Assembly: GCF_000319385.1 (NCBI RefSeq)
Contig: NC_019566.1
Span: forward strand, 289,015 to 353,014
Source of the DNA: Candidatus Endolissoclinum faulkneri L2
Lineage (GTDB): Bacteria; Pseudomonadota; Alphaproteobacteria; Thalassobaculales; Thalassobaculaceae
Direction: 5' to 3'
DNA length: 64,000 bases
The notes below the pieces were generated by a model. The model was not told where the DNA came from, made no database searches, and saw only the letters and a program-made list of their open reading frames with translations. Positions 31,136-41,747 of this stretch are shown here, piece after piece. Position numbers and translations under genes: made by a program. Positions within the stretch are counted from its first letter, which is position 1. Each line of letters opens with the position of its first letter.

Positions 31136-32059
31136 ACGTGTTAAATGATCAAAATTTAAGATTTCTTTATAAAGCTTCTTTAATTTTTTTGCCTACTTCT
31201 AATTCTTTACTATGTATAAATAAAATGTCCCAAGAATGAAGCAAAACATAATCATATTTTAGAAGTTAGCGATCTTGTGTCAGGATATTTATCTTCTCCC
31301 TCTTATTAACTCCCTTTAGATTTAGCTGATCGATCATAAACTACTGTATGTTGTAAAAACCTTATTTAATCCAATATACGCTAAGACCTATAAAATATTT
31401 AAGATTTCTAATTTTATTGTATCATTAGCAATCCATCAAGTTTATTTCTTAAGCATAATTGCCCTCCAAATATTTTATATCTAAAAAATAATATTATAAC
31501 CCAATTATTGAATAAACGAGAACTAAAAAAATTTAGCTTACTTGCGTTTATCCATCTGCCAGCCAGCATTGCTGCCATATTTAATATGAATTAGTTACTT
31601 AATAGGTCATTATCGTCAAATAACACGGAAATGCTATTAACAATTTTTCCTTTAAAGGAAAACCTCACTTTTTTTTGGTTTTTCTAGATAAGCTTGTATG
31701 CGGTTAATGCTTCTAACTCTGCCACACTGATCAGCAGGCTAATCTATCTAACATAGTATCTTAATAGCATTAAGTTGCTTGCTAGCAAAGAATTTTATAG
31801 CTTTAAATTTTGTTATTAGCTTTTAGGTTCATTCATTATACAGACTGACTTCATAGAAAAATTTTTGTTCCTATATAATTTATTATAACCAAAAATTTCA
31901 CAACTCCATGATAGATAATTGCAAGTAATTGTAAATTCTTCGTTTTAATCAAGAATATCTGATGTTATGCTTTTTTCTTACTTATGTCCATGGGGTTATT
32001 GGTATAACGTAAATTTGATGTTGTTTTTTGAGTCCGCAATAATAACCATTTGTTCTTAG
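31136..32059. other. Divergent gap between hisN and kdsB
   Basis: No gene seen; promoters for both neighbours should lie here. Contains the palindrome at 31645. Confidence 0.5.
31645..31662. repeat. 18-bp palindrome upstream of kdsB
   Basis: The two 9-base halves are exact reverse complements without spacer; a run of T follows about ten bases later. About 400 bp before kdsB. Confidence 0.5.
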
Positions 32060-32797
32060 ATGAATCCCATATTGTTGATTCCTGCTAGATTAAACTCATC
32101 ACGACTACCGAAGAAAGTACTTGCCGATATTAACGGAATGCCGATGATTGTTCAGGTATTACGTAATGCGCAAGAGTTTGATATCGCTCCTGTCGTAGTT
32201 GCCGCTGATGATCCAGCAATCGAGGAGGTAATAGTGCAGGCTGGTGGACACGCGGTAATGACTGATCCTAACCTACCGTCAGGCACTGATAGAATTCATC
32301 AAGCTTTAGATAAAATTGATCCGGATGAAATTTATGATTTGATCATTAATATTCAGGCTGATCTTCCTTTTCTGGAGAGTAAAACTGTGCATGCTACTAT
32401 TAGGGCTTTGACTCGAATGCCAAACGCTGACTGGGGAACAGCAGCCAGTGCAATTACAGATCCGGATCATTTCAATCCAAATAGTAGCGTTAATAAAGTA
32501 GTAACTTCGTGGGAGGCTAATGGATTATTCGGTAGAGCGTTATACTTTTCTAAGTACCCAATTCCCTGGGGTTATAGTGAAGTATTTCAGCATATTGGTC
32601 TTTATAGCTATCGTCGAGCTTCGCTCGAGAGATTTGTTACCTTACCACAATCACCATTGGAACTTAGCGAACGCCTAGAGCAACTTAGGGCCATTGAAGC
32701 TGGAATGCGTATAGAAGTTGCTCGAGTTGAAACAGTTCCTCTCAGTGTTGATACTCAACGCGGACTGGAACAGATTCGTGATCTGCGCTTGCGTTAA
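32060..32797 (+). CDS. kdsB: 3-deoxy-manno-octulosonate cytidylyltransferase
   Basis: KdsB activates Kdo with CTP so that it can be added to lipid A; its presence implies an outer membrane with at least a Kdo-lipid A core. The 245-residue product begins LLIPARLNSSRLPKK, the nucleotide-binding signature. It continues with VVVAADDPAIEE, MTDPNLPSGTDRI, LIINIQADLPF (usually QGDLP in the family) and HIGLYSYRRASLERF. QLRAIEAGMRIEVARV and VDTQRGLEQIRDL form the typical end. Start at ATG 32060. It stands alone. Confidence 0.95.
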   Translation: MNPILLIPARLNSSRLPKKVLADINGMPMIVQVLRNAQEFDIAPVVVAADDPAIEEVIVQAGGHAVMTDPNLPSGTDRIHQALDKIDPDEIYDLIINIQADLPFLESKTVHATIRALTRMPNADWGTAASAITDPDHFNPNSSVNKVVTSWEANGLFGRALYFSKYPIPWGYSEVFQHIGLYSYRRASLERFVTLPQSPLELSERLEQLRAIEAGMRIEVARVETVPLSVDTQRGLEQIRDLRLR

Positions 32798-33415
32798 GAA
32801 AAATTGCTATTAACTAGCTAGTATTCATTAAACAGTGCATTCTCAAACGCACACTGAGGTTTTTGTTTATCCGATAGCCAATTATAATATTAGCCAACTA
32901 ATTAAGAATCATTGGTTGGCAATATATTTAAATATATAAGTAATGTCTTTCATAATTAAGAAGATAATAGATCTTTAGTATAATTTTCATATACTTAGTA
33001 TGTTTTTGGTAATCTTGTTTGAGCATTAGTATAAGCAGTATTTCTACTAAAAAGCAAAGATGTTTTTTGCGAGGACAAATTTATTTAATATAAGCTTAAG
33101 TAAACTTGCTCGACTTAGAGAACTAAGATCGCTTTACTTAAAACTATCCAGCAATTCTAAGATTAAGCGAGCGGAAAAGGCCTTACGAATAAAACAATAA
33201 TTATGGTAGTAAGTTATTGCTATCGCTTTATGCAGCATTTCTTAATACTGATCTCATAGTTAATCAGTGAAGGCTTTTAAGAACCAATAAGATTCAATTA
33301 TGCAAAAATTTTTTCAAGTCAAAAATCATTGCGATTAATAGTAAAAGATGTGTTGATAATAAATTATTCTTATTAGCCTAAATATTATATATCTTAATAG
33401 AATGAAAAAGTAAAA
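32798..33415. other. Convergent gap between kdsB and rmuC
   Basis: No gene. Holds the compound stem-loop at 33096. Confidence 0.55.
33096..33141. other. Compound stem-loop
   Basis: Outer arms 33096-33104/33133-33141 (9 bp) enclose CGA/TCG (33111-33113/33129-33131) and CTTAG/CTAAG (33114-33118/33123-33127) with an AGAA loop, giving 17 pairs in one nested structure. It lies between kdsB and rmuC, which converge. May be a 3' structure or a small RNA part. Confidence 0.4.
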
Positions 33416-34579
33416 TTAATCTTTAATATTAGCAATTTTTGTTCTACTTACATCTCCGATAATGGTTGGTTGCTCTAATTCCAACTCTTGAATACGTTCG
33501 CTGCGTTTTGTAATCTTTTCAGTTGAAATTCTAATCTGCCGAATATCTTCGTTTGCTTGTATAAAATGCTTGTCAAGTTTGCTTACACGCTCATCTAATC
33601 GTATTATGTCATCTAAGAGTCTGTTAACCTCATCCTGAATTACATCAGCATTCTCTCGCATGGAAGCATCCTTCAGCACTGCACGCACTGTGTTTAGCGT
33701 GGCCATCAAAGTAGTTGGTGATACGATCCATACTCGACGACGAAAGGCTTCTTGGACTACGCTTGGTAGATTTGAGTGCAGCTCAGTATATACTGCTTCG
33801 GAGGGCAGAAACATCAGGGCTGATTCTGCAGTTTTGCCAGGTATAATGTATTTTTCAGCTATAGCTCGTACATGTACGCTAACTTCTTGAGCTAAACGCC
33901 GACGTGCAGTTGCGCGCTCCTCGTCCTTCGTTGACGCTTGAAGCAAATAATATGCTTCCAAAGGAAATTTAGCGTCGATAGCAATTGTACCAGGTGGATT
34001 GGGTAGATTTAGCAAGCAATCAACCCGAAAATTGTTGCTTAAGGAAGTTTGAAAACTATAAACGCTTGGTGGCAATGCTTGAGTGATTAGATCTTTAAGT
34101 TGAATTTCTCCAAACGTGCCGCGGGCCTGTTTGTTTGAAAGTATAGATTGTAATTTATCTACTTGAATTGATAAGTCTGTCATGTTTTTTTGAGCTCGAT
34201 CAATTATAGCTAACCGCTCCTTTAGATCACTAGCGGTTGATTCGATTGATTTTGATGATTTTTCTATGCCGTCGCTGATCCAGCTGTTCATATCGTTTAG
34301 TCTTTTGTCTAATTTATTTGAGAGTTCACGTTCTTGAACTTGAAGTGCTTCTGCTATGCGTGCTTGGGATATGATTTGACTATTAGCAATTTGGGCTATG
34401 CGGCCTGAGAGTTGTTCTTGGCTGGCTGACATACGTTCGGTTAGTGCCTGCTGTTGCTCATCTTTTTTTTCTAGCAGCTTATCTACTTTTGAACGATTAT
34501 GTTGGGTTAGAATAAAGTAGGTTGCGATTGAAATAATTGCAGCGATAATTACTAGTAAAATAATATTTATTTCTGCCAT
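33416..34579 (-). CDS. rmuC: RmuC-family protein
   Basis: RmuC is linked to limiting inversions and recombination between repeats in E. coli; its biochemistry is not settled, and it carries a PD-(D/E)XK nuclease-like core. The 387-residue product has an N-terminal membrane anchor (about residues 4-24), a long charged, coiled-coil stretch to about 160, then the core: GTFGEIQLKDLITQALPP, DCLLNLPNPPGTIAIDAKFP, SALMFLPSEAVYTELH and RRVWIVSPTTLMATLNTVR. The IAIDAKFP segment is the presumed nuclease strand. In many alphaproteobacteria it is divergent from def, as here, though the gap is 1.5 kb. Confidence 0.92.
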   Translation of the reverse strand: MAEINIILLVIIAAIISIATYFILTQHNRSKVDKLLEKKDEQQQALTERMSASQEQLSGRIAQIANSQIISQARIAEALQVQERELSNKLDKRLNDMNSWISDGIEKSSKSIESTASDLKERLAIIDRAQKNMTDLSIQVDKLQSILSNKQARGTFGEIQLKDLITQALPPSVYSFQTSLSNNFRVDCLLNLPNPPGTIAIDAKFPLEAYYLLQASTKDEERATARRRLAQEVSVHVRAIAEKYIIPGKTAESALMFLPSEAVYTELHSNLPSVVQEAFRRRVWIVSPTTLMATLNTVRAVLKDASMRENADVIQDEVNRLLDDIIRLDERVSKLDKHFIQANEDIRQIRISTEKITKRSERIQELELEQPTIIGDVSRTKIANIKD

Positions 34580-35142
34580 GTTTTTAGCTTAAAATTTAAT
34601 TTTTGATAAAATTTTAGTATTTATTAGCACTTGCATAAAAATTCTTCATGAGAAAATTTTGTACGAAAATATACCTATAAAAATTTATTTAATTTTTATA
34701 GCGAATGCTGTGTAACTAATTTTTATCTACCGGTAGTTACCAATATAACTAACTTTTTTTTAAAAAAACAATTATATTGCACACAATGCGTGTATATATG
34801 CTGGTATTATTTAGATAAAAATTAATTATTGATGCAATATTATAATTCTTATCTTGGTATTTGCACCGATATGTTTGGTTTACAATACAAAAACTCAATC
34901 TCCAATTGATTATTAGTGATTTAAGGCTGCAATGCAGCTTAGTTTATTAAGACTTAAAAACTAGAACTTAAATAAAGTAGGCTACACAAAATTGTTTGTG
35001 TAATGTCATCTATACATTAAAGTTAAACTTTTTTATAATTTTTTAATGTAAAATGATAATTATACTCTCAATAACTATTGCCGTAGAACAAAGCAATACT
35101 ATTAGTAATATTGATAACAAAAATTTGGAATATTTGTTCTAT

Positions 35143-35192
35143 ATTATTTTTTTGTAATAATAACAAAATTATTTTTTTGTAATAATAACAAA
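35143..35192. repeat. Two exact tandem copies of a 25-bp unit
   Basis: 35143-35167 is repeated without change at 35168-35192; each has a run of seven T followed by GTAATAATAACAAA. It is the only perfect tandem duplication of this length noticed in the gaps. Confidence 0.85.
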
Positions 35193-35666
35193 GTTTTTTT
35201 TGGTAAAAGTAGACTTTTGCTTAATTTATCTAAATATATCAATGGTATGCTTTTAATCAGAAATAACTAATCTATCATTAGCTTAATCGAACTAAGGTGC
35301 TCATAAAGATAATTTAACTATTATTCATTTTAATAAAAAATCCTGGGCAAGATCAATGCTTTTTTTGTCATAATATTAACAAGATCGCATGCGAATATTG
35401 TACGGTTTGTTTAAGCAATTATTAATTTAACTAAATATCTGGCAGTATGCAATAATGCTTGCAATAAATCAAACATATGATTTTAACATATACAATGAGA
35501 TTATTTTAAATATCAGTTGGTTTTATAATTCTTTATACAAAATTAATACCTAATTACTAACTAGTGTAACTATATTTTAGCTTATATTAGGTTAAAAGCT
35601 TATATGTTATCATATAGTTAACTTCTTGTTTTTACGCAATTGTTGTTCTGATGAAATCTTTGTAAA

Positions 35667-35706
35667 AAAGTTAATTTTTACTACTGATGAAGTAAAAATT
35701 AACTTT
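35667..35706. repeat. Perfect 16-bp inverted repeat upstream of def
   Basis: Arms 35667-35682 and 35691-35706 match exactly with an 8-nt loop. It lies in the rmuC-def divergent gap, about 410 bp before def. Confidence 0.85.
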
Positions 35707-36114
35707 AAAAATAGATTAAGGCATAAAATTTTCTATAAATTTGTACATTAGCTTAATGTTGTTTGGAGTAGCTTAGGAGTAAATCCTACTAATTATATTT
35801 AATAAACAATCATATCACTTTATGATTTGTGGTAGTCAAGTTTTGCAAAAATATACTACTAATCTTCATGTCTTTACAGTTCAGTTTTATTTTACTGTAG
35901 TAATCAAGACAATTGATGTTTAATGATTAAGTTGATATTAACTTTACTTTTATCTAATGATTGTGCAATACTCGTAGCGTAAGCAAACCGAAATGTGTTA
36001 TCTCTTTTAATAAAGTGAAATGAACTTACTTCACCTGGAAGGAGCTATCATATTCTTGAACAACAAGTAAAGTTTTTTTCATGCTTTTGATTGTAATTAT
36101 ACTGTCGAATAGAC

Positions 36115-36669
36115 ATGGTTATTAACATGCCAAAACAATCAATAATCTGGGCACCAGATCCTATTTTAAAGGTTAATTGCACTCCAGTAGCATTTGTGGA
36201 CAAGGAGATTCTTACCCTGATGGAGGACATGCTTGAAACCATGTATGATGCGCCGGGTATTGGTCTTGCTGCCCCCCAAGTTGGTGTGACAAAGCGTGTT
36301 ATTGTCCTAGATGTTTCCAAAAAAGACAGCCAGCAAGCGCCGTTATGCTTGGCAAATCCGGAAATAATTTGGAGATCATACGATAATATTACCTATGAGG
36401 AAGGATGTTTATCATTACCTGATTTTTATACGGATGTAAAGCGCTCAGCGGCGGTGAAGGTGCGTTATGTTGATCGTAATGGTCATAAGCAAGAAATCCA
36501 TGCCAAAGGATTACTGGCAATTTGCTTGCAGCATGAGATTGACCATATTAACGGCATACTTTTAGTTGATAATATTTCCAGATTAAAAAGGAATATCTTT
36601 TTTAAAAAGATGATTAGAGTAAAAAAAATCATACGTAAAAATACGCACTCCGGAACAGTTACTCCCTGA
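36115..36669 (+). CDS. def: Peptide deformylase
   Basis: Def removes the formyl group from new proteins, using a bound metal ion. The 184-residue product has all three motifs: GIGLAAPQVG (48-57), EGCLSLP (96-102, metal ligand C98) and QHEIDH (139-144, H140 and H144 as ligands, E141 as base). The start could be ATG 36115 or 36127. fmt begins six bases after the stop, forming the def-fmt-truA operon, which pairs the formylating and deformylating enzymes. Confidence 0.96.
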   Translation: MVINMPKQSIIWAPDPILKVNCTPVAFVDKEILTLMEDMLETMYDAPGIGLAAPQVGVTKRVIVLDVSKKDSQQAPLCLANPEIIWRSYDNITYEEGCLSLPDFYTDVKRSAAVKVRYVDRNGHKQEIHAKGLLAICLQHEIDHINGILLVDNISRLKRNIFFKKMIRVKKIIRKNTHSGTVTP

Positions 36670-36674
36670 TTATC

Positions 36675-37625
36675 ATGATGTTAACGAATTGTGCGCCATT
36701 GAGTATAGCTATGATGGGTAGCTCAGATTTTTCAGTACGGATTCTTCGCTCACTGGTTGATGTTGGTCATAATATTGTTTGCGTTTATATGCCACCTTCT
36801 ACTTCTACGATAACTTACAAAAAAAAAAATAAGTTAACTTCGATTAAAGATGCTGCGATTAAGCTAGGTATATCTGTGCGCACACCATTTAATTTGCGCG
36901 ATCCGCTTGAGCAGAAAAAGTTTTTTGCTCTTAAGGTTGATCTTGCGGTGGTTGCGGCTTATGGATTGATTTTGCCAAAAGAAATCTTGAATGCACCGCG
37001 GCTTGGTAGTATTAACGTTCATACTTCTTTATTGCCTAGGTGGCGTGGAGCTGCCCCTATTCAGCATGCAATTTTAGCTGGTGATATGAAAACTGGCGTT
37101 ACTATTATGCAGATGAATTTAGGCTTGGATACTGGCGATGTGCTTCTTAGTGGTATGGTGCCTATCACGAGGAAGAGTACTTTCCAGAGCTTGGAAGGTG
37201 AATTAAGTGTTCTTGGTGCGGAGCTTATCGTTTTGGCAGTTGAAGCTTTGGCACATGGTGAGCTGATTAGTACACCGCAGGTAGAAAAAGAGGTAACGTA
37301 CGCTAAGAAATTAAAGCGTGAAGACGGCAGACTTAACTTCCACTTATCTGCCATGGTGCTTGAGCGCTTAGTTCGTGCTTTTAATCCTTGGCCAGGGGCT
37401 TTTTTTGAATATAATGGCATACCTATTAAGGTGTTTGCAGCAACTGCGCTTGATGTTGGACAAATTACTAATTTTCCTGGTACTGTGCTAGATTCAGAAC
37501 TGAAGGTCTCTTGCGCTGATGGAATATTTTTTCCGACGATTGTGCAGCGACCGGGAAAGAAGATAGTGAACGTAGAAGATTTTTTGCGTGGCTTTCCGAT
37601 TAAGCCTGGAAGTATATTGGATTAG
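36675..37625 (+). CDS. fmt: Methionyl-tRNA formyltransferase
   Basis: Fmt formylates initiator Met-tRNA using 10-formyl-THF. The 316-residue product shows AAYGLILPKEILN, the catalytic region SINVHTSLLPRWRGAAPIQ (Asn and His), GVTIMQMNLGLDTGD (catalytic Asp) and RAFNPWPGAFF in the C-terminal domain. The loop near residues 38-52, which in E. coli helps hold the tRNA acceptor end with a key Arg, reads PPSTSTITYKKKNK here instead of the PDRPAGRGKK type. Two ATGs stand at 36675 and 36678. The folate supply may connect to folD and fchA in this window. Confidence 0.94.
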   Translation: MMLTNCAPLSIAMMGSSDFSVRILRSLVDVGHNIVCVYMPPSTSTITYKKKNKLTSIKDAAIKLGISVRTPFNLRDPLEQKKFFALKVDLAVVAAYGLILPKEILNAPRLGSINVHTSLLPRWRGAAPIQHAILAGDMKTGVTIMQMNLGLDTGDVLLSGMVPITRKSTFQSLEGELSVLGAELIVLAVEALAHGELISTPQVEKEVTYAKKLKREDGRLNFHLSAMVLERLVRAFNPWPGAFFEYNGIPIKVFAATALDVGQITNFPGTVLDSELKVSCADGIFFPTIVQRPGKKIVNVEDFLRGFPIKPGSILD

Positions 37626-37638
37626 GAAGCGGTGCTCT

Positions 37639-38394
37639 TTGTCGCGCTTTAAGTTAAAAATTGAATACGATGGCCGGCCATATATTGGTTGGCAACGCCA
37701 GTCATATGGGCCATCAGTTCAGAATTTTTTGGAGAATGCTGTATTTGCCTTTTCCGGTGAGCGCGTCGAAGTTGCTGGAGCTGGGCGAACTGACAAAGGA
37801 GTGCATGCTACAGGCCAGGTTGCCCATATTCAGCTAGCCAATAATAAGTTTGACGCTAAAACAGTTATGAAGGCTATTAACGCCTTAATTCGCCCTGAAC
37901 CTATTGTGGTGGTGGCAGCTGAAGAAGTAAAAGAAGATTTTCATGCGCGTTTTTCTGCTATCGAGCGTTGTTATCACTATGAAATTTTAAATAGATACGC
38001 GCCAACAGCACTTTATCGTGGTTTAGTTTGGCACGTAAAGGCTCCGCTCTTTGTGGAAGCCATGCAAGAAGCTGCCCATTGCTTAGTCGGACATCACGAC
38101 TTTACCAGTTTTCGTGCTAGACAATGTCAGTCAAATTCACCTGAAAAGACCTTGGATCAATTGGATATTTTTCGCAAAAGTGAAAATCGAATCGTTATTA
38201 TTGCTCGTTCTCGATCATTTCTTCATCATCAAATGCGCAATATGGTTGGCACACTCGCATTGGTAGGCATAGGCAAATGGACTTCATGCAAAGTATCTGA
38301 GGTACTAGCTGCACGTCAGCGTTCTGCAGCTGGTCCAACTGCCCCACCTGATGGATTGTACCTAACTAGTGTAAAATATCCAAATGAAAGTTAA
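37639..38394 (+). CDS. truA: tRNA pseudouridine(38-40) synthase
   Basis: TruA makes pseudouridine at positions 38-40 of the tRNA anticodon arm. The 251-residue product from 37639 starts SRFKLKIEYDGRPYIGWQRQ and has the catalytic Asp in AGAGRTDKGVHATGQVAH (D52), then DFHARFSAIERCYHYEI and FLHHQMRNMVGTL. I chose the TTG at 37639 because the family begins just before the F-K-L-x-I-E-Y-D-G strand; AGGA at 37625-37628 is a possible ribosome site. The frame is open further back to a GTG at 37588 inside fmt. Third gene of def-fmt-truA. Confidence 0.93.
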   Translation: MSRFKLKIEYDGRPYIGWQRQSYGPSVQNFLENAVFAFSGERVEVAGAGRTDKGVHATGQVAHIQLANNKFDAKTVMKAINALIRPEPIVVVAAEEVKEDFHARFSAIERCYHYEILNRYAPTALYRGLVWHVKAPLFVEAMQEAAHCLVGHHDFTSFRARQCQSNSPEKTLDQLDIFRKSENRIVIIARSRSFLHHQMRNMVGTLALVGIGKWTSCKVSEVLAARQRSAAGPTAPPDGLYLTSVKYPNES

Positions 38395-39057
38395 TACATT
38401 TATTAAGTGATTTACAACTTTTTGAATTAGTGGACTACAAATTAAAAATTAATTTTTTGGATACTGGTTTAGTAAATTAGTGCAAGAAAATTGCTAAGTA
38501 ATAAGAAGGATTTTTCTAAATTTAACTAAACATGCAATAAATAATTACGCTTGTTATAATAACCAAATATATAGTAAAATTTTACACAATTTTATTATCA
38601 CTAATACTATAAAAATTATCTATTTTAGTAGAAAATCAGCATTAATATTTCAACTTAGAATATGCGCTAACAACGACGAGCAGAGGAAAAATTCCTATAG
38701 TTTTATTCTTATGAAAATTTAGTAAAGCCCATAATTTAATTGATATTAATCATTTCATAGAATGAATTTTTAGTTCATACAAATTATTTTTCTATTCTTC
38801 TATATCTTTTCCATTCGATTTTTATCTAAAGATAATTTAATTATTGATATTGAAAGATGAAGCTGCTTGAAAATAATATTTTTAATTGCTTAAACTTTAT
38901 TCAATTATCGATGCTACTCTCAATAAGCTAACATATATTATGTTTTCAAATTCTTTATAGCAAGAGATGAAAATTAATCTCGCTTTACCATGAGCTATCT
39001 ATTCCTGTTAGATATGACAGGTCTTAGGCTGCAAGTTATTGCTTAGATTTAATGAAA

Positions 39058-39091
39058 TGATAATAATAAAGGTATAACTTTATTATTATCA
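39058..39091. repeat. Perfect 14-bp inverted repeat
   Basis: Arms 39058-39071 and 39078-39091 match exactly with a 6-nt loop. Lies 660 bp after truA in a gene-free stretch. Confidence 0.7.
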
Positions 39092-40093
39092 AAAATAACT
39101 AACCTAGTCGCATACAGTGAAGTAAGTTTATTAAAAACGATGATTTTTAAGAGTTTTAAAACATAAATCATGCAGTGAATTATATTATAATAATTAATAA
39201 ATCTTTTTGTTTTAAATAGATAACCTGTACTACCTACAACTAAACTAATTGAGGAAGGCATTGTTACTTTTATTGATTATTGTACAGCCAGCAGTTAATA
39301 ATGAAATATTAAGGTAGTGTTCCGAAAAGACAAAAAATTTCAATAACCGTATAATTATTTAATTAAATTCAAACCTTATTGAGCATGACATACATAAAAA
39401 TTGTAGCATAAAATCAGCTGATTAATTATTTTAAATTACTTTAATTATTATCTTAAAAGTAATACAAATTTTGTAAGGATATTATTTAATCTCATATTTT
39501 ATACATTAAAAATGTATTAGGCAAATATTTAATTTATCTTTAGCTAATTTATAAGTCACGCATGCAGTTTTGTTTTTTTAAAATTATTTGGCTGAGTGAT
39601 AGTCATATAGCCCTGACTATATTCTCATCTATTTTTTTATCAAGTTATTTTTATTGTCGTTGATGCTTAAAAGATAGATATACTTCTTAATCAGTTGACT
39701 ATAATGAATGTTCAACAGTGATTATTTTAAATTAAATAATTGATTTTGCCTGAGTTAATTATTTTTTAGATTTCGCTATAATGAAATACTTGTTTGTATC
39801 TTAATAGCCAAATTTTTCTATCTTAATTTTAGTAATTTTTTATTTTGCTTTATACTAGATGTAGTTGATGCTAATCGTCGCTAGCTAAATATAAATTAGT
39901 TCGCTACGGTAGATTGCTTTTTTGTGTGTCATAATAGTATCTTGGTGTGTAAGGATTACAATAAACGTTTTACTGTCAAAAATAAATTTGCGTTATTTAA
40001 TGTACCTAAGCAATAATGATTGTTGATTGTAAAATTGGTAAAAATTAGCTTTTTAGCAAATTATGTTAATTGCTTGTTAATTAAAGTAAAATT

Positions 40094-40119
40094 GCTTGCT
40101 TAAAAAGCAAGCTTTATTT
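40094..40119. terminator. Orphan terminator-like hairpin
   Basis: Arms 40094-40101 and 40105-40112 (8 bp, GCTTGCTT type, AAA loop) are followed by TTTATTT. The stem has four G/C pairs, more than its surroundings. The nearest plus-strand gene upstream (truA) ends 1.7 kb away, so no obvious transcript is served. Confidence 0.5.
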
Positions 40120-40563
40120 CAGTAAAGATTATCAACTTATCGTTGCAGATTTATTGCTATTGAGATTATGATTATAACACCAAAGAACTGACTATAAATC
40201 TGCTACTCAATTGTATACGTATCATTCTTCAGCTCACTACTAGTCTTTTCTTTAATCTAAATAACTGCAATAGGCCATCAAGTTGACGCAAATTAAGCAT
40301 TAAGGTTTCCTTACTGATTATCATGCTAATAATTAAACTAGACGTGGAGAGTATTAATGTAGCGACTTAAACTAAACTTACAAACATTTATTTTGTTTTA
40401 CAAAGAAAATTATTTATTTCTACCTCAATCATTAGATTATTATCAGTTATTTGATTATAGTTTAACAAACTACAATTTTATTATTTTGCACTATTATAGT
40501 CGAGATTACTTAAATCAAAGTGATAAATTTAATTCATTAAACTCGTTATGTGAAATTTATTTT

Positions 40564-40592
40564 ATGCAAAATAGTTTATTACTATTTTGCAT
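40564..40592. repeat. Perfect 12-bp hairpin upstream of dapF
   Basis: Arms 40564-40575 and 40581-40592 match with a 5-nt loop. A further hairpin of 11 bp follows at 40690-40714. Both lie in the 350 bp before the dapF start. Confidence 0.6.
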
Positions 40593-40904
40593 GTATTTGT
40601 ATTATTTGTTGATAATCTCATATAATAGCTAATTGGTTCTTTTGATTATCAGGTTCCGCTGGTAGGAAGTTAAGAATTATTTTTGGCATATTGTTAATCT
40701 TATAGATTAACAATCTAGATTGCTTTAGTTTAATGTCTTCTATACCTCATCAACGATGATATGTTATATCAAAAAAAACATTATTTGATCGCGTACAGAA
40801 ATATTAGTTGCAATCATTTTTATTGATGACTAGAAGTGCAAATTTTTCCAACAGAATAGATAAGCAACTGGGTATATATAAAATATTATTTTTTTCTTAA
40901 GAAT

Positions 40905-41747
40905 ATGATTAAGGAATTAGCATTTCTAAAAATGCATGGCCTAGGCAACGACTTTATCGTTGTGGACGGACGTAAATCAGAGATAGCTTTGAGCGAAGAG
41001 CACTATCGCATGATGAGCGATCGTTGGCGTGGAGTAGGTTGCGACCAGTTTCTTACTATTTTGCCACCAAAGAATAATGGCTTTGCTTATATGGAGATTC
41101 ATAACCCCGACGGCTCCCAGGCGGAGACTTGCGGTAATGGAACACGATGTGTGGCACATTTGTTGATGGATGAGGTTAATGTCGACAAAATAGTATTGGA
41201 AACTATGAATGGTAGTTTAGTTTGCACGCGTTCGGCTAATAAATGCGTGACTGTATGTATGGGTAAGCCAAATTTTAATTGGAGTGATATCCCACTTGCT
41301 GTAGAGAGAGATACTCTAAAGGTAACTGTCCCAGGTGCTGAATCGTATGGCCTAGCCACCATGGTCAATATGGGAAATCCTCATGCGGTCTTCTTTGTAG
41401 AAGATATTGACATCTTAGACTTAGTTAGCATTGGTCCTTTGATTGAAAATAATTTAATCTTTCCAAAGAGATCTAATATCGAGTTTGTTAAGGTTCTATC
41501 GCATAATAGTTTGCGCGTACGTTTTTGGGAGCGAGGTGCTGGCATGACACAGGCTTGTGGTTCAGGAGCTTGTGCTACTGTAGTGGCTGGGATATTGCGC
41601 GGATTTATCACTGGTCGTTCTGCCAGTGTTGTACAGGATGGAGGCATATTGGAGGTTACTTGGGATAGTGATGGCCAAGTATATATGACTGGTCCAGTTG
41701 CAATAAGTTTTCTTGGAAAGATCGATTTGTCTATCATTAAATCCTAA
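40905..41747 (+). CDS. dapF: Diaminopimelate epimerase
   Basis: DapF converts LL- to meso-diaminopimelate, needed for peptidoglycan and as the direct precursor of lysine. The 280-residue product has FLKMHGLGNDFIVVDGR, the first catalytic Cys in AETCGNGTRC (C76), MGNPHAVFFVEDI, and the second catalytic Cys in QACGSGACATVV (C218). All key residues are present. Start ATG 40905. With murA it supports an intact wall pathway, and it may let the symbiont make lysine. Confidence 0.96.
   Translation: MIKELAFLKMHGLGNDFIVVDGRKSEIALSEEHYRMMSDRWRGVGCDQFLTILPPKNNGFAYMEIHNPDGSQAETCGNGTRCVAHLLMDEVNVDKIVLETMNGSLVCTRSANKCVTVCMGKPNFNWSDIPLAVERDTLKVTVPGAESYGLATMVNMGNPHAVFFVEDIDILDLVSIGPLIENNLIFPKRSNIEFVKVLSHNSLRVRFWERGAGMTQACGSGACATVVAGILRGFITGRSASVVQDGGILEVTWDSDGQVYMTGPVAISFLGKIDLSIIKS

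Larger units (their letters stand above)
34580..36114. other. 1.5-kb divergent gap between rmuC and def
   Basis: No gene. Contains an 8-bp hairpin with a facing T-run and A-run at 34741-34779, the tandem repeat at 35143 and the inverted repeat at 35667. Confidence 0.6.
38395..40904. other. 2.5-kb gene-free interval between truA and dapF
   Basis: No coding region supported; the longest open frames are A/T-driven and rich in Tyr, Leu, Ile and Asn. Contains hairpins at 39058, 40094, 40564 and 40690. Confidence 0.6.

Noticed and set aside
39049-39261. 70-codon minus-strand frame
   Set aside because: Overlaps the 14-bp inverted repeat; its composition is that of the surrounding non-coding DNA.
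40393-40632. 79-codon open frame upstream of dapF
   Set aside because: Non-ATG start, no ribosome site, composition driven by A/T (Tyr, Leu, Ile, Asn, Ser), no family features; two hairpins lie in or near it.
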